Shown here: piece after piece, positions 7,522-15,067 of the stretch
How the letters are laid out: each line of letters opens with the position of its first letter
Position numbering within the stretch: the first letter of the stretch is position 1
NCBI GenBank assembly: GCA_964532085.1
Contig: CAZHHH010000046.1
Coordinates: forward strand, 1-18,244
Direction of reading: 5' to 3'
DNA from: CAZHHH01 sp964532085
GTDB taxonomy: Bacteria > Bacteroidota > Bacteroidia > Bacteroidales > Marinilabiliaceae
DNA: 18,244 nucleotides
Made by a program: the position numbers and the translations under genes
Notes under the pieces: model-generated
The model's input: only the letters and a program-made list of their open reading frames with translations
The model's database searches: none
What the model was told of the DNA's origin: nothing

Positions 7522-8367
7522 ATGGAGGCTGCATTAGGCAAAACATGTCAATTAAAAGTTTTAAGAAAAGTATCTATTGGACTTTTTCTTGATGGAGGAG
7601 GATTAGGTGATATATTATTGCCAAACAGATATGTGACAGATGACATGAAAGAGGATGAAGATGTGGAGGTGTTCGTCTATCTTGACTCCGAAGATAGAAT
7701 AATAGCTACAACAGAGGTGCCTTATGCAGAAGTTGGAGAATTTGCCTATCTAGAGGTTGCTGCTGTAAGTAAGTTTGGAGCTTTTTTAGATTGGGGATTA
7801 ATGAAAGATTTACTTGTACCGTTTAGAGAACAGACGGTAAAAATGGAGAAAGGTAAATCATATTTAGTTCATATTTATATAGATTATGATTCCAATAGGA
7901 TTGTAGCATCTGCAAAATATGATAGGTTTTTAGATAACTTATCACCTGATTATGAGGTGGGTGAAGAGGTGGATTTAATCATCTCTGAAAAAACTGATTT
8001 AGGATATAAGGCAATTGTAAATAATCTGCATTCAGGATTACTTTATGATAATCAGGTTTTTAGGCGACTGTCAACTGGTCAGAAAATTAAAGGGTATATT
8101 TCAAAAATTCGTGAAGATGATAAAATAGATTTATTACTCGAAAAGCCGGGAATAGCCAAATTAGATGATTTATCTGAGAGAGTTTTACAAGTTTTAAAAG
8201 TAAAGGGTGGCTTTATTGGCGTTTCTGACAAAAGTTCTCCCGATGTAATTGCATCATACTTTGGTATGAGCAAGAAAAATTTCAAAAAGGCTATTGGATG
8301 TTTATATAAAGAACGAATAATACAAATTGAGCCAGAGAGCATTCGTTTACTGAAAGATAATAATTAA
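7522..8367 (+). CDS. cvfB: S1-domain RNA-binding protein, CvfB/YitL family
   Basis: This 281-residue protein has the CvfB layout of three S1-type OB-fold RNA-binding domains, at about residues 5-65 (KVSIGLFLDGGGLGDILLPN), 70-133 (VSKFGAFLDWGLMKDLLVPF) and 143-207 (TDLGYKAIVNNLHSGLLYDN). A winged-helix C-terminus follows (about 217-278, SSPDVIASYFGMSKKNFKKA...LYKERIIQI). In Staphylococcus, CvfB affects virulence gene expression; in other bacteria the family is thought to bind RNA, with targets unknown. The ATG at 7522 keeps the first S1 strand. It is 6 nt upstream of fmt, so the two are probably co-transcribed, consistent with a link to translation. Confidence 0.9.
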   Translation: MEAALGKTCQLKVLRKVSIGLFLDGGGLGDILLPNRYVTDDMKEDEDVEVFVYLDSEDRIIATTEVPYAEVGEFAYLEVAAVSKFGAFLDWGLMKDLLVPFREQTVKMEKGKSYLVHIYIDYDSNRIVASAKYDRFLDNLSPDYEVGEEVDLIISEKTDLGYKAIVNNLHSGLLYDNQVFRRLSTGQKIKGYISKIREDDKIDLLLEKPGIAKLDDLSERVLQVLKVKGGFIGVSDKSSPDVIASYFGMSKKNFKKAIGCLYKERIIQIEPESIRLLKDNN

Positions 8368-8373
8368 GATAAA

Positions 8374-9327
8374 ATGAATCGTTTACGTATAGTTTTTATG
8401 GGTACCCCCGATTTTGCAGCACATAGTTTGAAAGTATTGTGTGATAGTGGTGCAAATGTGGTTGCAGTTATTACTGCACCTGATAGACCAGCGGGGAGAG
8501 GGTTAAAGTTACAATCTTCAGCGGTGAAGAAGCTAGCTGAAGAACTTTACTTGCCTGTGCTACAACCTGTAAAATTAAGAGATGAAGAATTTCAAAAAGA
8601 GTTAAGAAGTTATAACGCTGATTTACAGATTGTTGTTGCTTTTAGAATGTTGCCCGAATCGGTATGGAATATGCCACCTAAAGGAACTTTTAACCTACAT
8701 GCTTCATTATTACCACAATATAGAGGTGCAGCACCAATTAATTGGGCAGTTATAAATGGTGAAAAGGAGACAGGAGTGACAACTTTTTTTCTTAATCACG
8801 ATATTGATACTGGTAACATTATTATGGCTGAAAAGGTGGTAATTGGTGATAATGATACTGCAGGAGTTATCCACGATAAATTAATGAATATAGGTGCAGA
8901 GTTAGTCGTAAAAACTGTAAAAAAAATTGCCAATGGTAACGTGGTTGAAATTCCACAAATGGATGATGGAGAGCTACTTCCAGCTCCAAAAATATTTAAA
9001 GATGATTGTAAAATTAATTGGAACTCATCTGCATCTAAAATACATAATTTAATAAGAGGGATGAGTCCATATCCTGCTGCTTGGACAGAGGTTATAGAAG
9101 ATGATAAATCAGCTGTCTCTTTAAAAATATTTTTGTCAGAAGTTGTTGAAAGTGACGCGGTGCTTAAGCCAGGAGAATTATGTAGCGATGGAAAAGAGAT
9201 ATTGTATGTTGGAACATCTTTTGGAGTTATATCTATAAAAGAACTTCAGCTTGCAGGGAAAAGACGAATGAAAATTGGTGATTTTTTGCGAGGTTTTAAA
9301 ATTGAAAATAACATTCGTTTTCAGTAG
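8374..9327 (+). CDS. fmt: Methionyl-tRNA formyltransferase
   Basis: Fmt transfers a formyl group from 10-formyl-tetrahydrofolate to the amino group of Met-tRNA(fMet), making the initiator tRNA for translation. The 317-residue length is standard. The Rossmann-like N-terminus starts RIVFMGTPDFAAHSL. The catalytic set is Asn107, His109 and Asp145 in FNLHASLLPQYRGAAPINWA and DIDTGNI; SLLPxYRG is the family signature. The C-terminal tRNA-binding OB-like domain begins around residue 205 (APKIFKDDCKINW...IRGMSPYPAAWTE). It is the second gene of a likely cvfB-fmt operon. The ATG sits just after the cvfB stop and keeps the first beta strand. Confidence 0.98.
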   Translation: MNRLRIVFMGTPDFAAHSLKVLCDSGANVVAVITAPDRPAGRGLKLQSSAVKKLAEELYLPVLQPVKLRDEEFQKELRSYNADLQIVVAFRMLPESVWNMPPKGTFNLHASLLPQYRGAAPINWAVINGEKETGVTTFFLNHDIDTGNIIMAEKVVIGDNDTAGVIHDKLMNIGAELVVKTVKKIANGNVVEIPQMDDGELLPAPKIFKDDCKINWNSSASKIHNLIRGMSPYPAAWTEVIEDDKSAVSLKIFLSEVVESDAVLKPGELCSDGKEILYVGTSFGVISIKELQLAGKRRMKIGDFLRGFKIENNIRFQ

Positions 9328-9330
9328 ATA

Positions 9331-9362
9331 TTGTTTATTGATTGTAAATATATTTATATTTG
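9331..9362 (+). promoter_or_regulatory. Bacteroidota-type promoter for the glucosaminidase-cdd pair
   Basis: A TTG at 9331-9333 lies 21 nt upstream of TATATTTG (9355-9362), fitting the -33 / -7 pattern TTTG...TAnnTTTG. Transcription would start near 9369, about 30 nt before the ATG at 9399. This supports a separate transcript from the preceding fmt. Confidence 0.5.
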
Positions 9363-9398
9363 TCTTTTGAAAAATAATTTTGTTTAAAATATATACTT

Positions 9399-10346
9399 AT
9401 GAGACATATTGCTTTTTTAATTTTAGCACTATTTTATACATTTTCATTTAATTTATCAGTTGCACAAGAACGCATTTCTACGCCTAAATATATAGAAACT
9501 TATAAAGATTGGGCAATTGCAGATATGAAAAAAAGTGGTATTCCAGCTTCTATAAAACTTGCTCAGGGTATTTTAGAGTCTGCCAGTGGAAATAGTAGAT
9601 TAGCTAGAGAAGCAAATAATCATTTTGGAATAAAATGTCATGCAGATTGGGAAGGAGAGAGAATATACCATCATGATGATGCTCGTAATGAGTGTTTTAG
9701 AAAATATAGAAATTCAACAGAATCATTTAAAGATCATACAGAATTTTTGACAACTCGTGGAAGATACTCCGAACTTTTTGAGTTGGCAACTACAGATTAT
9801 AAAGGGTGGGCGCATGGATTAAAAAAAGCTGGTTATGCAACAAATCCAAATTATGCCAACCTGCTTATTAAGGTAATTGAAGATAATGAGTTGTATAAAT
9901 ATGATGCTGATATAACAGAAAAAGCTAAAAAAGCAACTCGTGAAACTCAGCGTCGAGGTGGTTCTGGTGCTTTAGTGGTAAATCCATTTGACGTTAGACC
10001 AACTCACTATAATAATGGAGTAAAATATGTGAAGCTAGAGGCAGATGATACTTTTAAACTTATATCAGAGATGTATGGGTTAAAAGATTGGGAGTTACCC
10101 AAATATAACGATTTGTCTCCTGCAGCTAAATTATCTAAATATAAAATATTATATCTTGAACCAAAGCGTAGAACAGCACACTCTAAACATACCAAGCATG
10201 TTGTTAAAGAGGGTGATACAATGCATCAAATATCACAACAGTATGGCATAAAACTTAATAGATTATATTATTTAAACCGTATGCTTAAAGGTAGCGAGCC
10301 TGATGTTGGTGATAAGCTAGAACTTAGACGAAGAGCTAGAAAATAA
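9399..10346 (+). CDS. Secreted peptidoglycan glucosaminidase with LysM domain
   Basis: This 315-residue exported protein has a signal peptide (about 1-22, ending LSVAQ) and a glucosaminidase domain of the GH73 type at about 32-170. Its catalytic glutamate is probably Glu60 in KLAQGILESASGNSRLA, followed by NNHFGIKCHADW and GYATNPNYANLL, all typical of the family. The C-terminus has a clear LysM at about 266-309 (HVVKEGDTMHQISQQYGIKL) and a more degenerate LysM-like segment at about 207-254. GH73 enzymes cleave beta-1,4 bonds next to N-acetylglucosamine in peptidoglycan, and LysM binds the glycan. It probably acts in the periplasm in cell-wall turnover or division. It is followed 11 nt later by cdd, likely in one transcript. 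Confidence 0.92.
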   Translation: MRHIAFLILALFYTFSFNLSVAQERISTPKYIETYKDWAIADMKKSGIPASIKLAQGILESASGNSRLAREANNHFGIKCHADWEGERIYHHDDARNECFRKYRNSTESFKDHTEFLTTRGRYSELFELATTDYKGWAHGLKKAGYATNPNYANLLIKVIEDNELYKYDADITEKAKKATRETQRRGGSGALVVNPFDVRPTHYNNGVKYVKLEADDTFKLISEMYGLKDWELPKYNDLSPAAKLSKYKILYLEPKRRTAHSKHTKHVVKEGDTMHQISQQYGIKLNRLYYLNRMLKGSEPDVGDKLELRRRARK

Positions 10347-10357
10347 AGTTCATTTTT

Positions 10358-10840
10358 ATGAAAAAAATTGTTAACCAGTTTGAGTGTCGTGAGTTTCCTT
10401 CAATAAATCACTTGAATAAAGAGGAACAATTGGCTGTTAATAATGCTATTTTAGCAGCCAAAGATGCTTATGCTCCTTATTCGGGTTTTAGTGTTGGTTG
10501 TGCTTTGTTGTTGGATAACGATAAAATAGTTATTGGTAGTAATCAAGAAAATGCAGCATATCCATCTGGAATGTGTGCCGAGCGTGTGGCACTTTATGCT
10601 GCAGGTGCTCAATACCCCAATGCGAAAATAAAATTACTTGCAGTTGTAGCTATGACAAATGGTGAGTTGGTAGATACTGTTACAGCACCGTGTGGGGCTT
10701 GCAGACAAGTTATTGTTGAAAGTCAGCATAGAGGCGGAAGTGCTTTTCCAATAATTTTAGCTGGAAAAAAGAGTGTCATTAAAATAGATAATCCTAAAGA
10801 CCTATTGCCACTAGCTTTTGGTCCTTGGGATTTAGAATAG
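10358..10840 (+). CDS. cdd: Cytidine deaminase
   Basis: Cytidine deaminase converts cytidine and deoxycytidine to uridine and deoxyuridine in pyrimidine salvage. The 160-residue length fits the small homotetrameric type. The zinc site is Cys73 with catalytic Glu75 in SGMCAERVALYAAG, plus Cys112 and Cys115 in APCGACRQVIVE, i.e. the all-cysteine ligand set. The substrate-pocket motif YAPYSGFSVGCAL is present near residue 38. The N-terminus is about 20 residues longer than in the shortest homologues, as is usual in Bacteroidota. The gene ends 3 nt before the stop codon of the convergent xseB. Confidence 0.97.
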   Translation: MKKIVNQFECREFPSINHLNKEEQLAVNNAILAAKDAYAPYSGFSVGCALLLDNDKIVIGSNQENAAYPSGMCAERVALYAAGAQYPNAKIKLLAVVAMTNGELVDTVTAPCGACRQVIVESQHRGGSAFPIILAGKKSVIKIDNPKDLLPLAFGPWDLE

Positions 10841-10843
10841 AAA

Positions 10844-11044
10844 CTATTTATTTAATTCGTTGAATATTTTATCAACCTCTTCCTCTGTTTTTGTAAGTTT
10901 ATCTTTACAGTATATGATTAATTCATTAACACGCTTTACTTGAATTGACAAATTATCAATATCTACTTCTTCATTTTCCATTTTAGATAGAATCTCTTCT
11001 ATCTCTTCCATTGCTGCGCTGTATGTTAAGTTTTTCTTTGCCAT
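10844..11044 (-). CDS. xseB: Exodeoxyribonuclease VII small subunit
   Basis: A 66-residue, highly charged protein (LTYSAAMEEIEEILSKMENE...LIIYCKDKLTKTEEEVDKIF) with the XseB helical-hairpin pattern. Exonuclease VII degrades single-stranded DNA from both ends and needs several small subunits per large subunit. The identification rests on the sequence pattern and on its place 11 nt downstream of xseA. The length is near the lower end of the family. Its end lies 3 nt from the end of cdd, with no room for a terminator between them. Confidence 0.93.
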   Translation of the reverse strand: MAKKNLTYSAAMEEIEEILSKMENEEVDIDNLSIQVKRVNELIIYCKDKLTKTEEEVDKIFNELNK

Positions 11045-11055
11045 AATTTTAAATT

Positions 11056-12351
11056 TTATATCGTTTTACTTTCTATGGTTCCATCTTGTAAATGAGTTGT
11101 AATCACTTCGTTTGGATTGATGTCTTTTATGCTTTTTAGAACTTTTCCATTGACTGTTGTTAGTGAAAATCCTCTTTTTAATATGTTTAAGGGATTTTTA
11201 ATCTCATTCTCTTTTTGGAAAAAATCTATTTTTCTTCTATTTTCTTTTATATTTTTATAAGCTAAAGAGTGTGCATTTTCTATTCTTCTATTTAAATAAA
11301 GCTCTTCTTCTTTTATAAAACGTTTTAGTGTAATAGGAATATTCTCACTTAATATATTAAGTTTTGTTTTTTCATAATTAATAATATTTTTCCATTCAGA
11401 TTTAAGTATAATTGAAAAGTTGTTTATTATATGAGATTGATTATTAATATTATATATAACAATGTTTTTTAAAGAGTTAGCATAATCATTTATTATTTTT
11501 AATGTTTTAGTAGCTTTGCTAATTAGAAATTCTGCTACTGCCGTAGGTGTTTTAAAACTAGAGTTTGCAACTACATCAGCAATTGTCGAGTCTCTTTCGT
11601 GTCCAATACCAGTCAATATTGGTAGTGGAAACTGTGTTATATTATAGCATAACCAATAATCATCAAAACATATTAAATCAGCTGCTGCACCACCACCTCT
11701 GATTAGAATAACAGCATCAAAGTGGTCTATTGCTTCAAATATTTTTTCAAAAGCATCACTAATTGATTTTGGTGCATTCTCACCTTGCATTATTGCAGGA
11801 TATAATTTATGATAAAATTTTATGCCATAATCATTATTTTCAAGTTGATGAATAAAATCACCATATCCAGCTGCAGTTGGAGAAGAGATGATAGCAATCT
11901 TTTGTATAACTAATGGAAGTTCAAGCTCATTATTCATTTCTAGAACTCCCTCATCTTTTAATTTATTGATGACTTGTAGTCTTTGTTGCTCAAGATCTCC
12001 TAAAGTATAATTGGGGTCTATGTCATAAATGTTAAAGCTTAATCCATATAATTCTTGAAACTCAACTGTTCCTTGAACAAGAATCTTTATACCTTGACTG
12101 AGAGTATGCCCTGTTCTATCTTCAAAATAGGGTTTAAGCAATTTATATGTTGAACCCCATATTGTAGCTCTCATTCTAGCTATAACTTGTTCACTTTTTT
12201 CATCTTTTTCGATTAGTTCAAGATAACAATGCCCATTTCTATTCTCTCGAAGTTCGGCTATTTCTGCGCGTACCCACAATGGTATAGAAAAGCTGTTTTT
12301 TAGTGTAGAGCTTATTCTATTATTTAATTCATATAATGAAAGCTGTTTCAT
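11056..12351 (-). CDS. xseA: Exodeoxyribonuclease VII large subunit
   Basis: This 431-residue protein is the catalytic subunit of exonuclease VII, acting in DNA repair in the cytoplasm. The N-terminal OB fold for single-stranded DNA spans about 20-112 (LWVRAEIAELRENRNGHCYLEL). The catalytic domain follows, with KIAIISSPTAAGYGDF (151-166), RGGGAAADLICFDD (218-231) and GIGHERDSTIADVVA (248-262), all family signatures. Residues about 275-390 are helical or coiled coil, and a C-terminal segment (LKRGFSLTTVNGKVLKS) binds the small subunit region. It is in the middle of the operon MORN protein-xseA-xseB (gaps of 10 and 11 nt). Confidence 0.97.
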   Translation of the reverse strand: MKQLSLYELNNRISSTLKNSFSIPLWVRAEIAELRENRNGHCYLELIEKDEKSEQVIARMRATIWGSTYKLLKPYFEDRTGHTLSQGIKILVQGTVEFQELYGLSFNIYDIDPNYTLGDLEQQRLQVINKLKDEGVLEMNNELELPLVIQKIAIISSPTAAGYGDFIHQLENNDYGIKFYHKLYPAIMQGENAPKSISDAFEKIFEAIDHFDAVILIRGGGAAADLICFDDYWLCYNITQFPLPILTGIGHERDSTIADVVANSSFKTPTAVAEFLISKATKTLKIINDYANSLKNIVIYNINNQSHIINNFSIILKSEWKNIINYEKTKLNILSENIPITLKRFIKEEELYLNRRIENAHSLAYKNIKENRRKIDFFQKENEIKNPLNILKRGFSLTTVNGKVLKSIKDINPNEVITTHLQDGTIESKTI

Positions 12352-12361
12352 CCTTTTCTAA

Positions 12362-13204
12362 TTAAAAACCACGCATATAGCTATCTGGATCATTCATATA
12401 CTCTTCTGGATCTCGAAGGTTTTTTCTATTTTCTTCGAATCTTTCAAACATTTCTGTCTGTTGCTTCTCAATCAAATGCTCTTCTTCTGCAACACCATCT
12501 TTATAATTAAGTCTGTAATTCTCACTTCCATCGGGATTATAAAATACCCAGATTCCATTCATTTTATTATTAGAATATGCACCTGTTACCTCATATCTAC
12601 CTGATTCTTGAAAAACAAAATAGTGACCGTGCAATAGATTCTCTTTATAATTAATTATAGTTCTTTTTTTACCGCTTATATAGTATGCAGTTTCTACACC
12701 ATCTTTTTTATCATTTTTCCAATTGGTCTCCATAGCTATTTGAGAATTGTCATAGTAGGTGTAGGAGATACCCTCTTTTTTATTGTTTATATAATTCTCT
12801 TTTGATACGAGGACATTTCTATTATAAAAGAGCCATTCTCCCTCTTTATTTGACATAAAATAATTTCCTTTTCCGATAAGTCTGCCGTTGTCGTCATATA
12901 CTTCTCCATAGCCTTTGCCTGTTGGGGTATCATCATATTTTATATATGCCATTTTGTTTCCGTTAGGATGATAACGTACCATTTCACCAACCAATGTGTC
13001 ATTTATAAAAGATGCACTATACATTAGTCTACCATTGTTGTAATATCGTTCCCAGTCTCCCTGTTTTAAACCTTTACTGTCGGTTTTGTTTTCAGTTTTT
13101 GGCTGAGGTGTAAGTGTACCTTTCCCAAAAATTGATGGTTGCTGAGCTGCAACTAATTGAAATGTTAATAATAATGCTATTGTTAGAATGTTTCTGACTT
13201 TCAT
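12362..13204 (-). CDS. Exported MORN-repeat protein (YwqK-like), function unknown
   Basis: This 280-residue protein begins with a signal peptide (MKVRNILTIALLLTFQLVAAQ). Residues about 45-237 consist of roughly eight tandem beta-hairpin repeats of 21-25 residues of the MORN_2 type. Examples are GLKQGDWERYYNNGRLMYS, LVGEMVRYHPNGNKMAYI, KEGEWLFYNRN and MNGIWVFYNPDGSENYRL. The C-terminus is charged (EKQQTEMFERFEENRKNLRD). Databases often label such proteins as YwqK-family antitoxins, but there is no toxin gene nearby and the signal peptide argues against that role. It is probably a periplasmic or surface binding protein. It is the first gene of an apparent operon with xseA and xseB, an odd pairing of an envelope protein with a cytoplasmic nuclease. 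Confidence 0.82.
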   Translation of the reverse strand: MKVRNILTIALLLTFQLVAAQQPSIFGKGTLTPQPKTENKTDSKGLKQGDWERYYNNGRLMYSASFINDTLVGEMVRYHPNGNKMAYIKYDDTPTGKGYGEVYDDNGRLIGKGNYFMSNKEGEWLFYNRNVLVSKENYINNKKEGISYTYYDNSQIAMETNWKNDKKDGVETAYYISGKKRTIINYKENLLHGHYFVFQESGRYEVTGAYSNNKMNGIWVFYNPDGSENYRLNYKDGVAEEEHLIEKQQTEMFERFEENRKNLRDPEEYMNDPDSYMRGF

Positions 13205-13254
13205 AATGTTTTTTATTTTTATAAAATATAATCATATCAAAGAAGATGCCGATA

Positions 13255-13280
13255 TTTGCATAATCAAAAATGCAAAAATA
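13255..13280. promoter_or_regulatory. Dyad and possible -7 box in the divergent MORN / nitroreductase spacer
   Basis: The inverted pair TTTGCA (13255-13260) / TGCAAA (13271-13276) with a 10-nt spacer overlaps a minus-strand TATTTTTG box (13273-13280) that could serve the MORN-xseAB operon about 65 nt downstream. The dyad may be an operator, but this is inferred from position only. Confidence 0.3.
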
Positions 13281-13317
13281 TCACGACTTTACCAATATTT
13301 ATATTAAAAGAGAATAT

Positions 13318-13325
13318 TATATTTG
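13318..13325 (+). promoter_or_regulatory. Possible -7 box for the nitroreductase gene
   Basis: TATATTTG matches TAnnTTTG and would start transcription near 13332, about 60 nt before the ATG. No good -33 TTTG was found at the expected spacing. Confidence 0.35.
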
Positions 13326-13392
13326 TTAGTGATTGATTGTTTTTTTAGTTTTAGTCATTAAAAATAAAAATCTAATTAAATAATTTATAATT

Positions 13393-13977
13393 ATGAGACA
13401 TAATGTTGAGGATTTATTAAAAGTTATAAAAGATCGTCGTACTATTCGTCCAGGCGATTACAGTGATAAAGAAGTATCAAAAGCTGACTTGGAAACAATA
13501 TTAAGTAGTGCAATTTGGGCACCAAGTCACGCTGAAACCGAGCCGTGGAGATTTAAAGTTTATCGTGGAGATAAAAAAGCTGAATTAGGTGAATTTCTTA
13601 AAAATCTATATTTAACAAAAACTCCAGAAGATAAACAAGACCCTGTAGTAGTGGGTAGAATCACTGGAGGTGCTGCAAAGGCTTCGGCTGTAATTGCTGT
13701 TACTATGAAAAGACAAGAGACAGAAGAAATTCCAGAAATCGAGGAGATAGAGGCAGTAGCTTGTGCTGTACAAAATATGCATTTGACTTGCACCGCTTTA
13801 GGACTTGCAGCTTTGTGGGGTACTCCAAGATTAATTTATCTTGAGGAGATGAACGATTTTTTAGGAATTGATAAAAAAGATAAATGTTTAGGTCTATTTT
13901 ATGTGGGACATCCTGCAAAAGAGTGGCCAGAAGGAAATAGAAAACCTGTTGAGGAAGTCACAGAGTGGTTCGACTAA
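13393..13977 (+). CDS. Nitroreductase family protein (YdjA-like)
   Basis: A 194-residue flavoprotein of the nitroreductase superfamily, expected to bind FMN as a homodimer and use NAD(P)H to reduce nitro or other electron-poor compounds. The N-terminal FMN-binding motif is KDRRTIRPGDYSD (Arg15-Arg16), followed by SAIWAPSHAETEPWRFKVY. The later part has AVACAVQNMHLTCTALGLAA, LWGTPR and LGLFYVGHPAKEWPEGNRKP. The short length and the GLFYVGHP end resemble the YdjA subgroup. The physiological substrate cannot be told from sequence. It stands alone, divergent from the MORN-xseAB operon, with a terminator right after it. Confidence 0.9.
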   Translation: MRHNVEDLLKVIKDRRTIRPGDYSDKEVSKADLETILSSAIWAPSHAETEPWRFKVYRGDKKAELGEFLKNLYLTKTPEDKQDPVVVGRITGGAAKASAVIAVTMKRQETEEIPEIEEIEAVACAVQNMHLTCTALGLAALWGTPRLIYLEEMNDFLGIDKKDKCLGLFYVGHPAKEWPEGNRKPVEEVTEWFD

Positions 13978-14002
13978 TAATTATTTAAGATATTTAAAAT
14001 GC

Positions 14003-14036
14003 AAGGTTAATACTTTAAAAAGTGTTAACCTTTTTT
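14003..14036 (+). terminator. Rho-independent terminator after the nitroreductase gene
   Basis: 12-bp stem AAGGTTAATACT (14003-14014) / AGTGTTAACCTT (14021-14032) with one G-U pair and a 6-nt loop, ending in a run of six Ts. It begins 25 nt after the stop codon. Confidence 0.85.
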
Positions 14037-14198
14037 GCACATTTTTCATTCGTCATTAAAAAAGAGCTATTCATCACAATCAAAAAATAAACTTTTTGCT
14101 ATGATTGCAATTTGTTTTCTTGATTATCAAGGTGTTATGTTTGTTTTTTGACTTTTGTGCTCTGTTTTGATGAGTTGCTACTTTCGTTTGATTAACGA

Positions 14199-14231
14199 TT
14201 TGACTTGGGGTGGTCAGATTTTGTAAATTTG
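14199..14231 (+). promoter_or_regulatory. Bacteroidota-type promoter of the single-module LRR gene
   Basis: TTTG (14199-14202) and TAAATTTG (14224-14231) are separated by 21 nt, a good match to the -33 / -7 arrangement of the primary sigma factor in this phylum. The predicted start near 14238 leaves a leader of about 28 nt before the ATG at 14266. This is the best promoter match in the window. Confidence 0.6.
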
Positions 14232-14265
14232 TATCATAAGTTTAACCATAAAATCAAGTTGAAAA

Positions 14266-14808
14266 ATGAAACGAATATTTTTAGGATTAGTAGCGATTTT
14301 GTTTAGTCTGTTTTCTGTATCAGCTCAGGGGACAATTCTCTTTTCAACAACTAAAGAGATTGGAGAATCTATTGAAATTAGAGTTAACTATGAAAACGAT
14401 GCATGGATTGATCTTAATAATAATGGTGTGAGAGATGAAAATGAAACACTTGAAAATGGAGTGTTTAAAAAGTACACTATTATGTCTAAAACATTAGCTA
14501 TCTACGGTGATATACAAATCTTAGATTTTAATGACTCAACAATTAATTATTTGAGTGCAACGGAAGTACAGACTCTTGAAACTATAGTCTGTTTTAATTC
14601 ACAACTTCTATCGGTTGATATAAATTCATTGACAAATTTAAATTGGATACAAATTGAAGGAAATAAATTAAATACTCTAGAATTAAATAGTTTATTTGAT
14701 AAATTACCAGAAACACAAATGGGATATCTTGCAATAGTAGATAATCCTGGAGTTTCTGAAATTGCAGTTAATAGGGCAACAGTAAAAGGTTGGATTGTTG
14801 ATCTATAA
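14266..14808 (+). CDS. Secreted single-module LRR-like protein with EF-hand-type loop
   Basis: This 180-residue protein has a signal peptide (MKRIFLGLVAILFSLFSVSA) and one copy of the module repeated in the next gene. The beta-rich head (ILFSTTKEIGESIEIRVNYE) is followed by DLNNNGVRDENE at 49-60, a 12-residue loop with the EF-hand pattern (D1, N3, N5, G6, D9, E12) likely to bind calcium. Next come LAIYGDIQIL, a few degenerate leucine-rich repeats (about 84-145), and the closing NPG...KGWIVDL. It stops where the larger protein continues with GDGxGC, has no T9SS sorting domain and has fewer LRRs than the other modules. It may remain periplasmic or be a reduced paralogue. It has its own promoter and terminator. 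Function unknown. Confidence 0.85.
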   Translation: MKRIFLGLVAILFSLFSVSAQGTILFSTTKEIGESIEIRVNYENDAWIDLNNNGVRDENETLENGVFKKYTIMSKTLAIYGDIQILDFNDSTINYLSATEVQTLETIVCFNSQLLSVDINSLTNLNWIQIEGNKLNTLELNSLFDKLPETQMGYLAIVDNPGVSEIAVNRATVKGWIVDL

Positions 14809-14837
14809 ATTTTAAAATAGGATTAATTAATTGTTTG

Positions 14838-14870
14838 AAGGCTTCTCTTTTAGGGGAGCCTTTCTTATTA
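14838..14870 (+). terminator. Rho-independent terminator after the single-module LRR gene
   Basis: 10-bp stem AAGGCTTCTC (14838-14847) / GGGGAGCCTT (14853-14862) with two G-U pairs and a 5-nt loop, followed by TTCTTATT. It begins 30 nt after the stop codon. The rest of the spacer up to 15067 shows no further gene or strong promoter match. Confidence 0.8.
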
Positions 14871-15067
14871 GTTTGAAATCAACTTACTTCAAAAGTATTG
14901 TTAATAAGTTTTTGACTAAACGACGTTTTTATTTGATTAATGGCGTTTTTAACATTGAAAATAAACCTAATTTTATCAAAAGTTTTATTGCCTAAAAACT
15001 AGACTCCTCAAACCAGAATATTTTAATTAAAACTTTGTAAAAATTAATTCATCTCTAAATTACAACT

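Noticed and set aside
12362..13204. Toxin-antitoxin module (YwqK antitoxin)
   Set aside because: The protein has a signal peptide and there is no toxin-like gene adjacent; the neighbours are xseA and a nitroreductase.
13560..13918. Two overlapping minus-strand frames opposite the nitroreductase
   Set aside because: Both are antisense to conserved nitroreductase motifs and have no recognisable features.
14266..14820. Frameshifted remnant of a longer LRR gene
   Set aside because: No continuation of the module or sorting domain is found in any frame between 14809 and 15067, and a good terminator follows the stop.
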